A stretch of DNA of 64,000 nt from Euryodendron excelsum (taxonomy: Eukaryota; Streptophyta; Magnoliopsida; Ericales; Pentaphylacaceae). Below are positions 47,755 through 58,950 of the stretch, one piece after another; position 1 is the first letter of the stretch, and every line of letters starts with the position of its first letter. The notes under the pieces were generated by a model that had not been told where the DNA came from, searched no databases, and saw only the letters and a program-made list of their open reading frames with translations. A program made the translations under genes and the position numbers. The DNA lies in NCBI GenBank assembly GCA_033060915.1, contig CM065390.1:17811501-17875500 (forward strand). Direction: 5' to 3'.

Positions 47755-48345
47755 GAAGAACACAGAAATTACAAGAAACATAGCACAATAGAGCTCTGAA
47801 ATTAATGGTTGTATTCAGGAACAAGGAAGAAGATACAAAGTTATACAAAGCTATTCAAGATTATATTACACTCCACACCCTATCTTCTCTATCTCCTCCC
47901 CTATCTATGCTAGCAGAGACCCATTCGGTTATGCTTTGGTTTAACCAACTGATTTTCTAACATAATATACCTCCTCCAAAGACTCGACCATCTTCTTGTT
48001 TGGACCCTCATCATTCCATTCCTCTTAAAGAAGCCTTGACCTCAAGGCTTGAAATCTGACCACTCCGCTCGTTAAGATCTTTCCAGCTCCAGCAACTCCT
48101 CCAGTATCAACTCATGTCCAATTTCAAATTTAAGAAGCTTTTTTATGAGTACTTTCCTTGCCTTCATCTTCCACCTGTGGAAGTTGTAGAGTTGTTTCCA
48201 TGCAGCCTGATAATCAATGGACCCCAACTGCAAAAACTCATCAGGTTCTTTGGACAAACTCTCTATCTAGCTCCTTTCCTAAGGAAGGTTTCCTTGTTGT
48301 AATGCTTGGGGATGTTGTTGTCTGCCATTTGAGAACTGATTTCTG
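47755..48345 (-). mobile_element. Gypsy-type remnant: end of pol and short LTR
   Basis: On the minus strand, AWKQLYNFHRWKMKARKVL and LELERS are followed by TTCAAGCCTTGAGGTCAAGG, a formula found just after the pol gene in many plant LTR elements. TGTTAGAAAATCAG then starts a putative LTR running from 47962 to about 47755. No other LTR is seen, so only the 3' end is preserved. Confidence 0.4.
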
Positions 48346-48394
48346 TTCCTTGTGGAGGTAATGCATGAAATCTCTAACTCTGTTTTTCCCACAG

Positions 48395-48932
48395 TACAAG
48401 AAGCAGAACACTTGGATTTGGGGATGCGGATGAGGATTACAATGGGCATGGCATACTACCTTGAGCACATGCACCAACTAACACCACCCATGGCCCGCAA
48501 AAACCTGACCTCTTCGGCTGTCAATCTGACTGAAGATTACGCAGCCAAGGTCTCAGATTTTGGTTTCTGGAGTGCAATAGCTGGAGCTGAGATTAAATCA
48601 AATCCAGAAAGTTATGTCTATATCTTTGGCGTTGTATTGTTTGAAATGATAACCGGTAGGCTCCCTTACTCAGCGCACAGAGGATTGGGTCTGGCACAGC
48701 CCCTTGGACAAATTGCGGATCCGACTCTAAAAAATCATTCGAAGGGGAGCAGCTTGAAAAAATTGAAGTGATTAGATTTTGTGTCCACCCTAACCCAAAA
48801 CGAAGACCGCAAATGAGAGAGGTCACTGCAAGATTGAGAGAGATAACATTAATAGGACCTGATGGAGCTATCCCGAAACTCTATCCCCTTCGGTGGGCAG
48901 AGCTTGAAATTATTTTTACAGATTCAAGCTAA
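48395..48932 (+). pseudogene. MALE DISCOVERER 2-like inactive receptor kinase, C-terminal fragment
   Basis: Text matches the C-lobe of plant LRR receptor pseudokinases of the MDIS2/At3g56050 type: EAEHLDLGMRMRITMGMAYY, HMHQLTPPMARKNLTSSAV, LTEDYAAKVSDFGFW and SYVYIFGVVLFEMITGRLPY. The kinase DFG is kept, while the usual HRD-type motif is replaced, as in the family. The first base follows TTTTTCCCACAG, a good splice acceptor, so this derives from genomic DNA with an intron rather than from a spliced copy. A frame change near 48730 is needed to reach the family C-terminus (CVHPNPKRRPQMREVT, then IPKLYPLRWAELEI and stop at 48930). Two internal segments are shortened. The extracellular, membrane and N-lobe parts are absent. 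Confidence 0.72.
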
Positions 48933-50562
48933 TTGATGAAGTGGAGCCCTATAATGATAATGGGGGACCTGTTTCTTCTTTTTTGGTTAGCACAAAACAA
49001 GTTGTTCAATGTAGTGAGACAACTTGTACCTAGTTTAAGGCATGGTACCTGTACATAACGCTGATGAAAAAAAGAAAATGGTGAAGCTTCTTTGTTTTGG
49101 TTTGGCTGTTCAGAATATCGCTGTTTGGATGCAGAAGAAAAGCAAATATACTTGTGAAACCTTGTTTTTTTCTCAGAAAATTTTCCATATTAATCATTTA
49201 TTCGTTTTCTACATGGTTTGCAGGTTGTTGGACCGAGTGTATTCTAATCCGCTTGCCTGAAATCACAGGTCTCACTGTCTCAGCTGCAATGAATGTGAAT
49301 TTGAAGTTTTTACACTAAAAAAAATAATAAATAAATAAATAAAACCTTTTTTTTTCCCGGATGACGAGGAACCTCCGTCCAGCTCACTGCACTCCCACCA
49401 CTCACCCCTGATTTCATAATCAGTTATCCTTTAACTCCTAATTAATTGATACTTATTTTTGGTTGTCTTGTCTATTTGTTCCGCATTCTCTGTTTGCTTA
49501 AGAATTCTAGAATGTCTCATGTTGGATTTTGTTCTATTTCCTGAATAAATTGAAACATTCTGCAATCTAAACTGTAACACGATAATCTCCGTCTCTCTCC
49601 GATCTATTGAGCTTGCTGGTGTCTTATTCCTCTATCTGTTTATATATTTCATGAATCATTTTACATTTCACAGATAATTGTGTTCCATTATTATAATATG
49701 TGGCACAAGAACACTTGAAAGACATAAAGCAGATCAAAATCACAGCATAATCAATTGCACATCAATTTCAGAGCTATCAAAACACTAATAGCAGTTAGAC
49801 AGTTAACCGAGCACTTCAAAGTCCAATGGCATACCAAACGTGTCGTTTATGTCAGCTATGGCTTCCTTTGTACACAGTTGGCTCGAACAAATCACTTTTG
49901 TTTTTGTCACTTAGCTTGCATGGCTGGTAATGCTCTCCATTTTGGTTTGATGATCCATCCTTGACAAAGTTTTCATCAATGAACACTTCAAATCCTTTGT
50001 CAAATCTCTGATAAGCTTTGGGTCTGCTTCCATGTGATCTCCTCTATTAACAAGTGCTGGCTCCAAATTAAAGGTTCTCGAAACATGCTATTAATGGCGT
50101 GTTCAAGGCTTTTTTTGTGTTTATTGTGGTTTCAACCAGACCACGATGGCATGTATCTTCGGCTTCAGACTATCCTACAATGGAAGTATCTACAAATTTA
50201 GCTTAGTACAACTGGATCATCGTTGCCTAACTCACTGGCATCTCATTCTGAAAGTTGTCCTCCAAATCCAAGACCTTCACGGTTCGGTTGTGTTTCAGGT
50301 AAATATTTCTCGGGCCAGGTTCCTCACAAAAACTTTCATTGTTTCTTTTAGCGACATTATACTTGGGAGGGAAGCTCCCAACATAGATAAGCCCCTTGCC
50401 CATCATCCTTTCTTGGCCCCGTCATGGCATATACCCATGGTTAGGTAACAAAGAAGCCACACATAGAGCGAGAAAAACCTTAATACTAAAAATCGAAATA
50501 AACCCGACTTGCACTTTTTGGTTCTTTTGTCGCTTCATGTGATGATGGAATTACGAGATTAA
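48933..50562. other. Intergenic with unrecognised gene-like text
   Basis: An AATA microsatellite with poly-A lies at about 49317-49345. 49760-50450 has balanced composition. Its minus strand contains RNNESFCEEPGPRNIYLKHN and a Val-Lys-Val-Leu-Asp-Leu-Glu-Asp stretch interrupted by stops, which suggests a decayed exon, but I cannot name the family. Confidence 0.3.
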
Positions 50563-50754
50563 GTACTCCTTTGGTACAATTTTTTTTAAATTTTTTTATT
50601 TTGCTTTTTTTGCTATTTTTTTAATTTTTTTGCTTTTAAGAAAATAAGATAATGAAAAACAAAAAAATTTCAAAATCTTGACTTTTTTTTACTTATAAAC
50701 AATAATGACCAAATCAAGGAAGTTTACAAAAAAAAATCTAACCAAACGGAACCC
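50563..50754. mobile_element. Tourist-like MITE
   Basis: 192 bp between exact TAA duplications (50560-50562 and 50755-50757). The ends are GTACTCCTTTGGTA and complement GGGTTCCGTTTGGTT; the interior is poly-A/T with TTTTGCTTTT. Same family as 42773-42974. Confidence 0.75.
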
Positions 50755-50917
50755 TAAGGCCCGTTTCCCAGCTTTTGAGCCTTTCATAATTAGTAGGAGG
50801 GTATTTGGTCATTAATAAACCAAGAAGAATTTTATTGATTATAAAACTATTTAAACTGTTTGTTAAACCGTTTGGGCTTGGCGGCAATTCTACGAATTAG
50901 TTGTAAGAGGGGATCCG

Positions 50918-51055
50918 TATAAAAACGATCCAAGAGAATCCAGAGCTCTCTATGTGATTTTGCTTGAACACCATGGGTGATAAAAGAATTGGATGAATTA
51001 TTGTAGCTGACCTTTGCTTGTTGGGCGTTAATTCATTTGCTTCATCTTCGGTAAA
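50918..51055 (+). promoter_or_regulatory. Candidate promoter and leader with a short upstream frame
   Basis: TATAAAAA at 50918-50925 lies 131 bp before the start of the next gene. In the leader, ATG at 50973 in the strong context ACCATGG opens a seven-codon frame that closes with TGA at 50994-50996, which could restrain translation of the downstream frame. Confidence 0.4.
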
Positions 51056-51604
51056 ATGTATTCAGAACTAGTTGATAAATCATGGGTTTCATGGAAGTTG
51101 GGTATTCATATATTTGTTGTAATCAATTTGATTTTCGTCTTGTTTTTTTGGGTCAGACCCCTTAAGCACAGACGTTGGTGGATTGGTTTCCTGGTTAAAT
51201 CCCTATTCGAATTGATGGATGTGGTTGATATGGCCGCACTTTTACACCATCTGTCTCACATAGAGCTCCTTGGGAAACCCTATCCCTATGATGTTCTTGA
51301 TCTCCCCCGTGTGGGAGTTATATGTTTCATGTCTCTCTTTGCGTTTTGTGTGTCGCGACTCATCATTCCAGGCGTCGATTTGGGAATTCCAGTCGTTTTC
51401 TTGGAACTTACTAACCACATTAGTTTCGAGCTATGGAAGAAATTCAGATTTTGGTTCTGCTCCGCAGTAACGGGATACTCTTCACTCTTGGTTTTTGTCA
51501 GGAATTACCTCGAGGCTTTGGACAATGATGGCAGCGGCAAAAATGGGGGAAGAGGAGGGTGGCAAGTGGGGGATGCGTTTTGCTTCAATAATGAAAAAAA
51601 CTAG
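51056..51604 (+). CDS. Hypothetical small membrane protein
   Basis: An ATG-started frame of 182 codons that I do not recognise. It predicts a hydrophobic segment at about residues 16-33 (IHIFVVINLIFVLFFWV), then basic PLKHRRWW, an amphipathic region with HHLSHIELLGKPYP, a second hydrophobic stretch at about 86-107 (VGVICFMSLFAFCVSRLIIP) and a weaker third at about 134-150. The tail is Gly/Asn-rich. Composition is less AT-biased than the surroundings and the TATA box is well placed, which favours a real gene. Against it: no known domain, surrounding decay of other genes, and a transposon LTR starting 163 bp after the stop. It could be an exon of a larger lost gene. Confidence 0.5.
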   Translation: MYSELVDKSWVSWKLGIHIFVVINLIFVLFFWVRPLKHRRWWIGFLVKSLFELMDVVDMAALLHHLSHIELLGKPYPYDVLDLPRVGVICFMSLFAFCVSRLIIPGVDLGIPVVFLELTNHISFELWKKFRFWFCSAVTGYSSLLVFVRNYLEALDNDGSGKNGGRGGWQVGDAFCFNNEKN

Positions 51605-52799
51605 GAGCTGTCTGTCACCGACTTAGACTTTCATCAACGCAATTGTACCGGTACTTAGTTTGAATACTCTATTGGCAAAGCTAAGGCAACCTCCAACTTG
51701 AGTTAGACAAATGTTTAAATAAAAGAAGGCTAGAAAAGACTTTGGAAAAATGTTGCTTTGGATAACTGTCACATCCCGTAACCCAGCCTATGCAGATTTA
51801 GGTTATATGACTGGCCAGTAGCTTAATTATCCAAGGCCGCATTACATAAATCGGTTAAACACATATGCATTCGTCATTTAAAAGATACATAATCGCAGAA
51901 ATAAAATTTTATAAATGTAAAACAAAACGTGTGTCATACAAAGTAAAGCCGTACCTAATCTCTAAAACATAAACATGCCACAAGATGGGCCTATCGAAGG
52001 CCATGTTAATTATAACATTATAATATTACAAATTATTAGGGTCCAGCCCCTATACGCATTACATATCATAAGACCCGTGGGCTACAGTTCAAACATCTTC
52101 GTAGTGGGCCTCCCTCTAAGGCCTTCCTGTTTGGTTACCTTAAAACATTTTTAGAAAACGTAAACTAATACTTAGTGAATAACAATGATGCATGAGTATA
52201 AAATACAATGGACTAACAGTTATGTCTAATATATAAAACAAGAGATAAAACATTTATGCATATAAAGCACGGACTTGAAACGTGTAAGCATATGCTTGAA
52301 ATCATAAGTAACATGAGCATCATATTGAAACATTCTATCATTTCAAAACATAATGCTAAGAAAGAGATACATACATGTCGTAGCATGAACTAGTAGAGAA
52401 TGACTTACATTGTCATTAGCATAACATATTATGTCTTGTAAGCATACATCTTAGCTCATTGTATAATATTAGACACATCAAATATTATTCTTGGTGATGT
52501 ATAAAGCGTAGAATTCGAAATGTAGGTAGCATAAGCATCATATCAAAATATTATATCATTTCGAACATAGTATCATAGGAGTGAGATGCAAATCGTAACA
52601 TTATCGTATATGACATAATGTGGCTTGTCATAACCATACTCTAGTATGGTACTGTAAGGCATATCATAATATCGTAGAAAGGAGAGATATATCGTGACAT
52701 TAATACTTGTGAAAACATATGTAACTTGTTGTGAAGTATTTGAATAAATTATATTTCTCGTTCTAGAACATAAGAGTGTCATGTCTTTACATCAAAGTT

Positions 52800-53280
52800 A
52801 GCCTCCGCATCAATAACCGTAAAGGTCACACATAAGGCTCTTTAGGCCAACATATCCCTCACTTCATCCCACTTAAGAGGTCTTTCTGGTATTGGGCATC
52901 ATAATAACCACAAGGGTCACGCATAAGACTCTTTAAGCCAACATAGTAACCATGAAGGTCAGGCATAAGCTCTTTAGGCTAACATATCCCTCACTTCACC
53001 CCACTTAAGAGGTCTTTTTGATATTGGGCATCATAGTAACCACAAAGGTCACGCATAAAGCTTTTTAGGCCAATCATGAGAGCTAGGCTCAATCATTAAA
53101 AGTTACACTCAATTCATTAGCACATAGAATCCTTTAAGCCAATCATAAAAGCAGGGCTCAGTTCATTAGCAACATAGAGTGTTTCTGGCCAATTATGAGA
53201 GCAAGGCTCGATCATGAGAGCTACGCTCAGTCATTAAGAGTTACGCTCAGTCATTAGCAACCATAAAGGTCACACATAGG
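52800..53280. repeat. Tandem array with AAAGGTCACACATAAG-type units
   Basis: Imperfect units containing AACCATAAAGGTCACGCATA and CTCTTTAGGCCAACAT, with a larger period of about 175 bp carrying CACTTAAGAGGTCTTT. A second set (GAGAGCTAGGCTCAATCATT) follows. The array continues after copy C at 58778-58950, proving that copy C inserted into it. Confidence 0.75.
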
Positions 53281-53492
53281 TGTAAGCACCCCATTTTTGA
53301 CCGCTCGGCAGTCTACACTCCGTCCAGACTTGTTTTCAAGTCATTGTGGGCACATTCCTATTGAATCCAATTCTCTAGGTCCAAATTCCGTCTTTCCATC
53401 GCTTCACGGGCCTGTCAGGCCCAAGTAGAGGCAAAATGACCAAAATGCCCTTAGGGGCATTGTCCTTTCCTTTCCCTTTCCAATCCCTCTCT

Positions 53493-54099
53493 CGAGACAG
53501 TTTATTCCTCGAGACGATTCTAATCCAGGCACGTCTCTTCGGAGACGATAAGTCCCCTTTCCAATCCCACTCTCGAGACAGTTTATTCCTCGAGACGGTT
53601 CCAGGCACGTCTCTTCGGAGACGGTAAGACCCCTTTCCAATCCCACTCTTGAGACAGTTTATTCCTCGAGACGATTCCAATCTAGGCACGTCTCTTCGGA
53701 GACGGTAAGTCCCCTTTCCAATCCCACTCTCGAGACAGTTTATTCCTCGAGACAGTTCCAATCCAGGCACGTCTCTTCGGAGACGATAAATCCCCTTTCC
53801 AATCCCACTCTCGAGACAGTTTATTCCTCGAGACGGTTTCAATCCAGGCACGTCTCTTCGGAGACGGTAAGTCCCCTTTCCAATTCCATTCTTGAGATAG
53901 TTTATTCCTCGAGACGGTTCCAATCCAAGCACGTCTCTTCGGAGACGATAAGTCCCCTTTCCAATCCCACTCTCGAGACAGTTTATTCCTCGAGACGGTT
54001 CCAATCCAGGCACGTCGTTTCGAAGACGGTAAGACCCCTTTTCAATCCCTCTCTCGAGACAGTTTATTTCTCGAGACGGTTCCAATCCGAGTAGACGGT
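53493..54099. repeat. 81 bp tandem array in LTR copy C
   Basis: Seven complete units beginning at 53493, 53574, 53650, 53731, 53812, 53893 and 53974, and a last one at 54055. All are 81 bp apart except one of 76 bp that lacks five bases. Each carries GAGACAGTTTATTCCTCGAG and CGTCTCTTCGGAGACG, so each can fold on itself. Confidence 0.9.
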
Positions 54100-54109
54100 A
54101 AACTTTTCA

Positions 54110-54330
54110 ACTCACGAAACCGTTAGACGGTAGTAGCGAAACTACTCACAAAACCGTTAGAGTAGCGGAAATACTCACACAAAACCATCCGAGTAGCGAA
54201 ACTACTCACAAAACCGTTAGAGTAGCGGAAGTACTCACAAAACCGTTAGAGTAGCGGAAATACTCACAAAACTATTAGAGTAGCGGAAGTACTCACAACA
54301 CCGTTAGAGTGGCGGAAACACTCAAAACCT
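54110..54330. repeat. ~29-32 bp tandem array in LTR copy C
   Basis: About seven units of AGAGTAGCGGAAGTACTCAC followed by AAAACCGTT, with small length changes. Confidence 0.85.
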
Positions 54331-54409
54331 AGGTCAACACCCGTGTCTGTTAGCTCACTTCGGTGAAAAATGACCAGACTACCCTTAGGACCTTTTCCGA
54401 GACTTTCCG

Positions 54410-54920
54410 GTCAAGATGACCATTTTGCCCCTATGCATCCGAATGCCCCGGGAACCACACCGGCTCTGGGTATCAAACCGAAAACCTCCTGAGAAAACTT
54501 TTTATAGTGTTCTCAACCTTCCTTTACCTTTCCGGATCATTCCGAGTCAGTTCCGGCCAACCCGGCACAAAATGACCGTTTTGCCCCTGGAGGGCCGGTC
54601 TCCTTTTTCGATCACACCGGCTCTGGGTATCAAACCGGTAACCTCCTGAGGCTACTTTTTATAGTAATCTCAACTCCCCTTTACCTTTCCAGATCATTCC
54701 GAGTCAGTCTTGGCAAACCCGGTACAAAATGACCGTTTTGCCCCTGGTGGGCCGGTTTCCTTTTCCGACCACGCCGGCTCTGGGAATCAAACCGGAAACC
54801 TCTGGGAATATTCTAAATAATGTTTCCAGATCCCAAGTCTTCTCCTGGGACAATCCGCGTTCGCCCCGGCAGCTTCCTAGTCCGATTGACCGTTTTGCCC
54901 CTAAGGGTCCGGTCAACCTT
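54410..54920. repeat. ~157 bp units in LTR copy C
   Basis: ATGACCGTTTTGCCCCTGG recurs near 54415, 54571, 54729 and 54887. Between occurrences lies CTCTGGG(T/A)ATCAAACCGG. Homologous units are in copies A and B. Confidence 0.8.
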
Positions 54921-55149
54921 TCCGACACATCTTATCCTCACTTTTCAAGTCAAATACCTCCAGGACACTATTTTATGTGTTCCTGCTCCTTTCCGGCCTT
55001 CCGGGTCATTCCCGGCTCCTTCAAATCATTCCCGGACTTTCCGGAGTCGCTCCTAGTGAAGCCAGGCTAAAAATTACATGGTAGTCACTAGTACAGGTGC
55101 CCAAATCTAGTCAAAGATACATTGCTTGCCAACCTTAAACCTTTCCTAA

Positions 55150-55276
55150 TTGGCTGGCGCCACTAGTAGTGGCGCCAAGCCAGAAAATGGCCTGGCGCCA
55201 CTCCTAGTGGCGCTAGTGTAAAGTTTGCCCTGGCGCCACTGCAACAGGCGCCAGGTTTGTCTAACTTCTATAAATA
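55150..55276 (+). promoter_or_regulatory. LTR copy C promoter: TGGCGCCA palindromes and TATA box
   Basis: Five to six occurrences of TGGCGCCA or a half-matching TGGCGC(C/T)A precede TATAAATA (55269-55276). The last palindrome ends about 15 bp upstream of the TATA box. Confidence 0.65.
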
Positions 55277-58200
55277 CAGAGCCTCATTCAACGTGAAAAG
55301 GGTCTGCAAACTTAACCTAAAAATCCTATATTTCGATATACAGAGCTTGAGCACCTCCAAAACCCTAGCCTCCCTAGGTTTTCCCAAACCCTAGCCGCTA
55401 TACACAAACCCTAGCCTCCTATACACTCATACACACCCCCATACACTCGTACACTAGCCTTCAACCATCTTTTGAAGACTTGAGGAGCTGCAACCCGAAG
55501 CTTGAAGACAACTCTTGAAGACTAAAGGTGAAGATCAAGACAAAGACCGAAGACCAAAGACAGCGCGACGCGCAAAATAAAGAAGACATACGGTAGGCTT
55601 TCTCTTTAATTTTCTGTACTTCCCCCTCTCTTTTCTCTTTCCAACCCACTTGGGTTTTCTCTATTTTAATCCCCCATCTCTTTCCCCCCCCTCCCTTCTT
55701 TGCATGCTTGAAACAAGGGGATTCCCGGTCCATGTGTAGGATTGGGCTATTGGAGAGTCACCGTGTCGGGGGCTTTCTTCTAGTCTAACCAAAGACCACG
55801 TGGGTCCGGCCCCCTTGATTATGTGGTGAAGCCTTAGCCTTGTATGTTCACGACCCCAAATTGCATTGTGCATATCATAGTCTTGCATCTTCCAAAAACC
55901 GTTTTCAAAGTTGTTTTTCAAAAAGTTTTCAAACTTGTTTTCAAAATTGCATCAAAATCTCTTTTTCAAAAACTTGTTTTCAAAACCACAATTCTAGAAT
56001 GATTCTAGCCTTTCCATGGCTAGGGTTGCTTTAGGAAAGTGTTACATTAAAAGTGACCTTTTTGGTCTATACTTTCAAATCTTATTGTTTTCCAAAACCA
56101 CTTTCTTAAAGTGGTTCTAGCCTTCTTATGGCTAGAATCGTTTTAGGAAAGTGAAACATTTTCATACTTTCCAAAAAACACTCTCTTCAAAAATCTCTTC
56201 TTAAAAATCTCTTTTTCAACATACTTTCCTAAAACTCTCCTCTCCAAAATGGTTTTCAAAAACTCCCTTCCAAAATCTATTTTTCAAAACTCCCTTCTCC
56301 TTTCCAAAATCCTCTCCCCAAAATCCACTTTCTAAAAAAACCTTCCCCAAAAATCTTTTCAAAAACTCTCTTCAACAATCTTTAACCAAAAACCTTCCTA
56401 GAAAAACTCTCTCCAAAAATCTTTTCAAAAACTCTCTTTCCAAAATTTTCCTTCTAGAAATTCTCCTCTAGGATTTTCCTTCTAAAATCTACGTTTCTAA
56501 AAACACACTTTCCAAAACTCCTTCTCTTTAAAATCTTTTTCCAAAAACTCCCTCCTCAAACACACTTTCCAAAAACTCTTTTCTAGGATTCCCTTCTAGA
56601 AAACTTTCATTTCTAAAAACACACTTTCTAAAAACTCTTTTCTTAGAGCCCCAAATCAAGCCCTAAAACCCACAATTAGGAAACCCTAATTTTCCTCCCA
56701 AAAACATGATTTTCAAACTTTGCCCCAAACCTAGGTTTCCAAAATCTCTTGTTTTCACATCCAAACTATACATGTTTTCAAAACCTCTTTTCTACGTCAA
56801 AACTATAATTTTACAAATCTAGGGTTTCTAGAGTCTCCCTTTCCAAATCCTTGCCAAATCCTATCTTCTCTTTAGGAAACCGAATCAAATCTTCCTGTTT
56901 AGGAAATTAGACCCAATCCTCCGTTTTTGGAAACAAAACCAAATCCAATCCCTCCCAAATCCAAATCTTTCCTGATTCAAATCCTTCCTAAACTTCCACT
57001 TTCCTAAACCTTAAGTTTCCAAAACTTGAACATAAAAATCTTTCCTAAAATTTTAAAATTCAACCCTTTCCTAATTTAACCCCCTTTCTAAATCTTAACT
57101 TTCCAAATCCAAATATTTCCTAAATTCAAGCCTTTCCTAATTTCAAGACTTTCTAAAATTCAAACTTTAAAACTTTCTAAATCCTAAACTTTCTAAATTT
57201 CAAATCTTTCTAAAATTCTAAGCTTCCTAAATTCAAAACTTTCTTAAGTTAAATCTTTCTAAACCCAAATCTTTCTAAACTCTAAACTTTCCAAAACTTC
57301 AACATCTTTCCAAATCTAAGACTTTTCTAAACTCAAAGCTTTCTTAATTTAAGACTTTCTTAAGTCGAAACTTTCTTAAATCAAACATTTCCTAAATTGA
57401 AAACTTTTCTTTTTCAAACCTTTCCTAAAACAAAACTTTCTTATTTTCAAAACTTCCTTGTTTTCAAAACTTTCCAAATTCAAAACTTCCCTTTTTCAAA
57501 CATTTCAAAATTCAAAACTTTCTTAATTCAAAACTTTCCTAATTCTAACCTTTCCAAAACTTTCCAAAAATGAAACTTTCCTAATTTCAAAACTTTCCTA
57601 AACCTAAAACTTTCCTAATTTCAAACTTTCTAAAAATGACACTTTCCTAATTCGAAACTTTCCTAATCTAAATCTTTCCTAAATTCCAAGTTTCCAAATC
57701 TTTCAAGATCTTTCCGAATCCAACATTCCAATCTGATCTTTTTTAATCTCAAGTCTTTCCTAGGTCTCCTATCTTTCCTAAGTCTAGGTTTCCTAAAACC
57801 AAGTCTTTCCAAAATCTATCTCTTCAAATCAAAGTTCAATCTTCTCAATTTCAATTTTTAATCTCCTCTTCTAATTTCAAGTCAAATTCAATTTCCAATT
57901 CAATCTCCTTCTTCAAATCCACTCTTCTCTTTTCAATCGGACTCTTGTCCGAACTACGACTGACCTGATTCCCCCAAAGGGATACGTAGGCAACCTTCAT
58001 AGGTGCGGTCACAACATTCTTTTAAACTTTCAATTTCACCCTCATGGGTGTGGTTTTCAAAATCTTTTCAAATCTCAAATTCCAATCTACTTTTAAACTT
58101 CCAATTTCAAATTTCTATTTCCAAATTTTCAAACTTTCCAATTTCAATTCCATCTCTTCAAATCTATTTTCAAATCAAATCAATTTCAAATTAATCTCTT

Positions 58201-58777
58201 TTCAAATCTATTTTTCAATTCTCTCTTATTTTGCACTTGCATATCATGCATCATGATAATTTATAAACATTGTTTTTCAAAGTGGATAGGATTGACCATT
58301 AGTTAGTTGAAGACTCTCATAGGTGAATCTAGGATAGATTGACATGTAGGTACCGAAAGGGCGGGGTAGGGTGATAGCTTAGTGCGTCTTCCCTACACGT
58401 AACCAACCTCCGAACCTAGATCACTATTTTCAAAGACCAAAAAGAGTTATTTTTCTAAAAAGGGCTAAATGTTTTCTAAAGGTTGCCAAACAACCTGTTT
58501 TTCTTAAAAACCCTCTCTTAAGAAGATATTTTCAAATCGTTTTTCAAAATCTCTAAGTGTAGTCTTCGGATTATGCTTAGTTTTAAAGTGACCTAACTCA
58601 CCTTAATCAAGTTAGGTGGCGACTCCGAATCTTTTTCAAAAGCCCTTTATTCAAACCCAATTTTCAATTCAAACCTAGTCGCACTCATTCTTCTAGGAGG
58701 ATGAGTTCTAACGAGAGAGTACAACATTTTCCCCGCTTGTGTGAGTATTCCTCGAGTGTGAAAAATCTGGGGCGACA

Positions 58778-58950
58778 ATAGGCTCCTTGTGCCAATCATA
58801 AGAGCTAGGCTCAGTTATAATAATCATAAAGGTTACACATAAGCTTGTCATAAGAGCTAAGCTCAATTATAGTAACCATAAAGGTCATACACAGGCCTAT
58901 CATAAAAGCTAAGCTCAGTTATAGTAACCATAAAGGTCACTCTTTAAGAT
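58778..58950. repeat. Continuation of the AAAGGTCACACATAAG array
   Basis: Units with AATCATAAGAGCTAGGCTCAG and AACCATAAAGGTCACAC resume directly after the duplicated ATAGG, matching the array left of copy C. Confidence 0.75.

Larger units (their letters stand above)
53281..58777 (+). mobile_element. Tat/Ogre-like giant solo LTR, copy C
   Basis: Starts TGTAAGCACCCC and ends GGGGCGACA, flanked by a perfect duplication ATAGG (53276-53280 and 58778-58782). At 5497 bp it is the most complete copy of the family. Order of parts: 81 bp array (53493-54099), about 30 bp array (54110-54330), about 157 bp units (54410-54920), palindromes and TATA box (55150-55276), a stretch with ACCCACTTGGGTTTTCTC and CCTTGATTATGTGGTGAAGCC, a 2 kb TTTCC(T/A)AAA-rich tail, GAACTACGACTGACCTGATT with GGGATACGTAGGCAACC, and a terminal GTGGCGACTCCGAATC. 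There is no protein-coding region. A full element with such LTRs would be very large. Confidence 0.85.

Noticed and set aside
49060..49318. Small overlapping frames after the kinase pseudogene
   Set aside because: They lie in the former 3' untranslated region and have no coding signature.
53375..54085. 236-codon minus-strand open frame with a repeated Arg-Gly-Ile-Asn-Cys-Leu pattern
   Set aside because: It is a reading of the 81 bp tandem array; because 81 is divisible by three the frame stays open. It lies inside an LTR and has no known domain.
53281..58777. Complete Tat element rather than solo LTR
   Set aside because: No internal duplication of the ends, no primer-binding site with gag or pol, and a perfect 5 bp duplication sits directly at both LTR ends.
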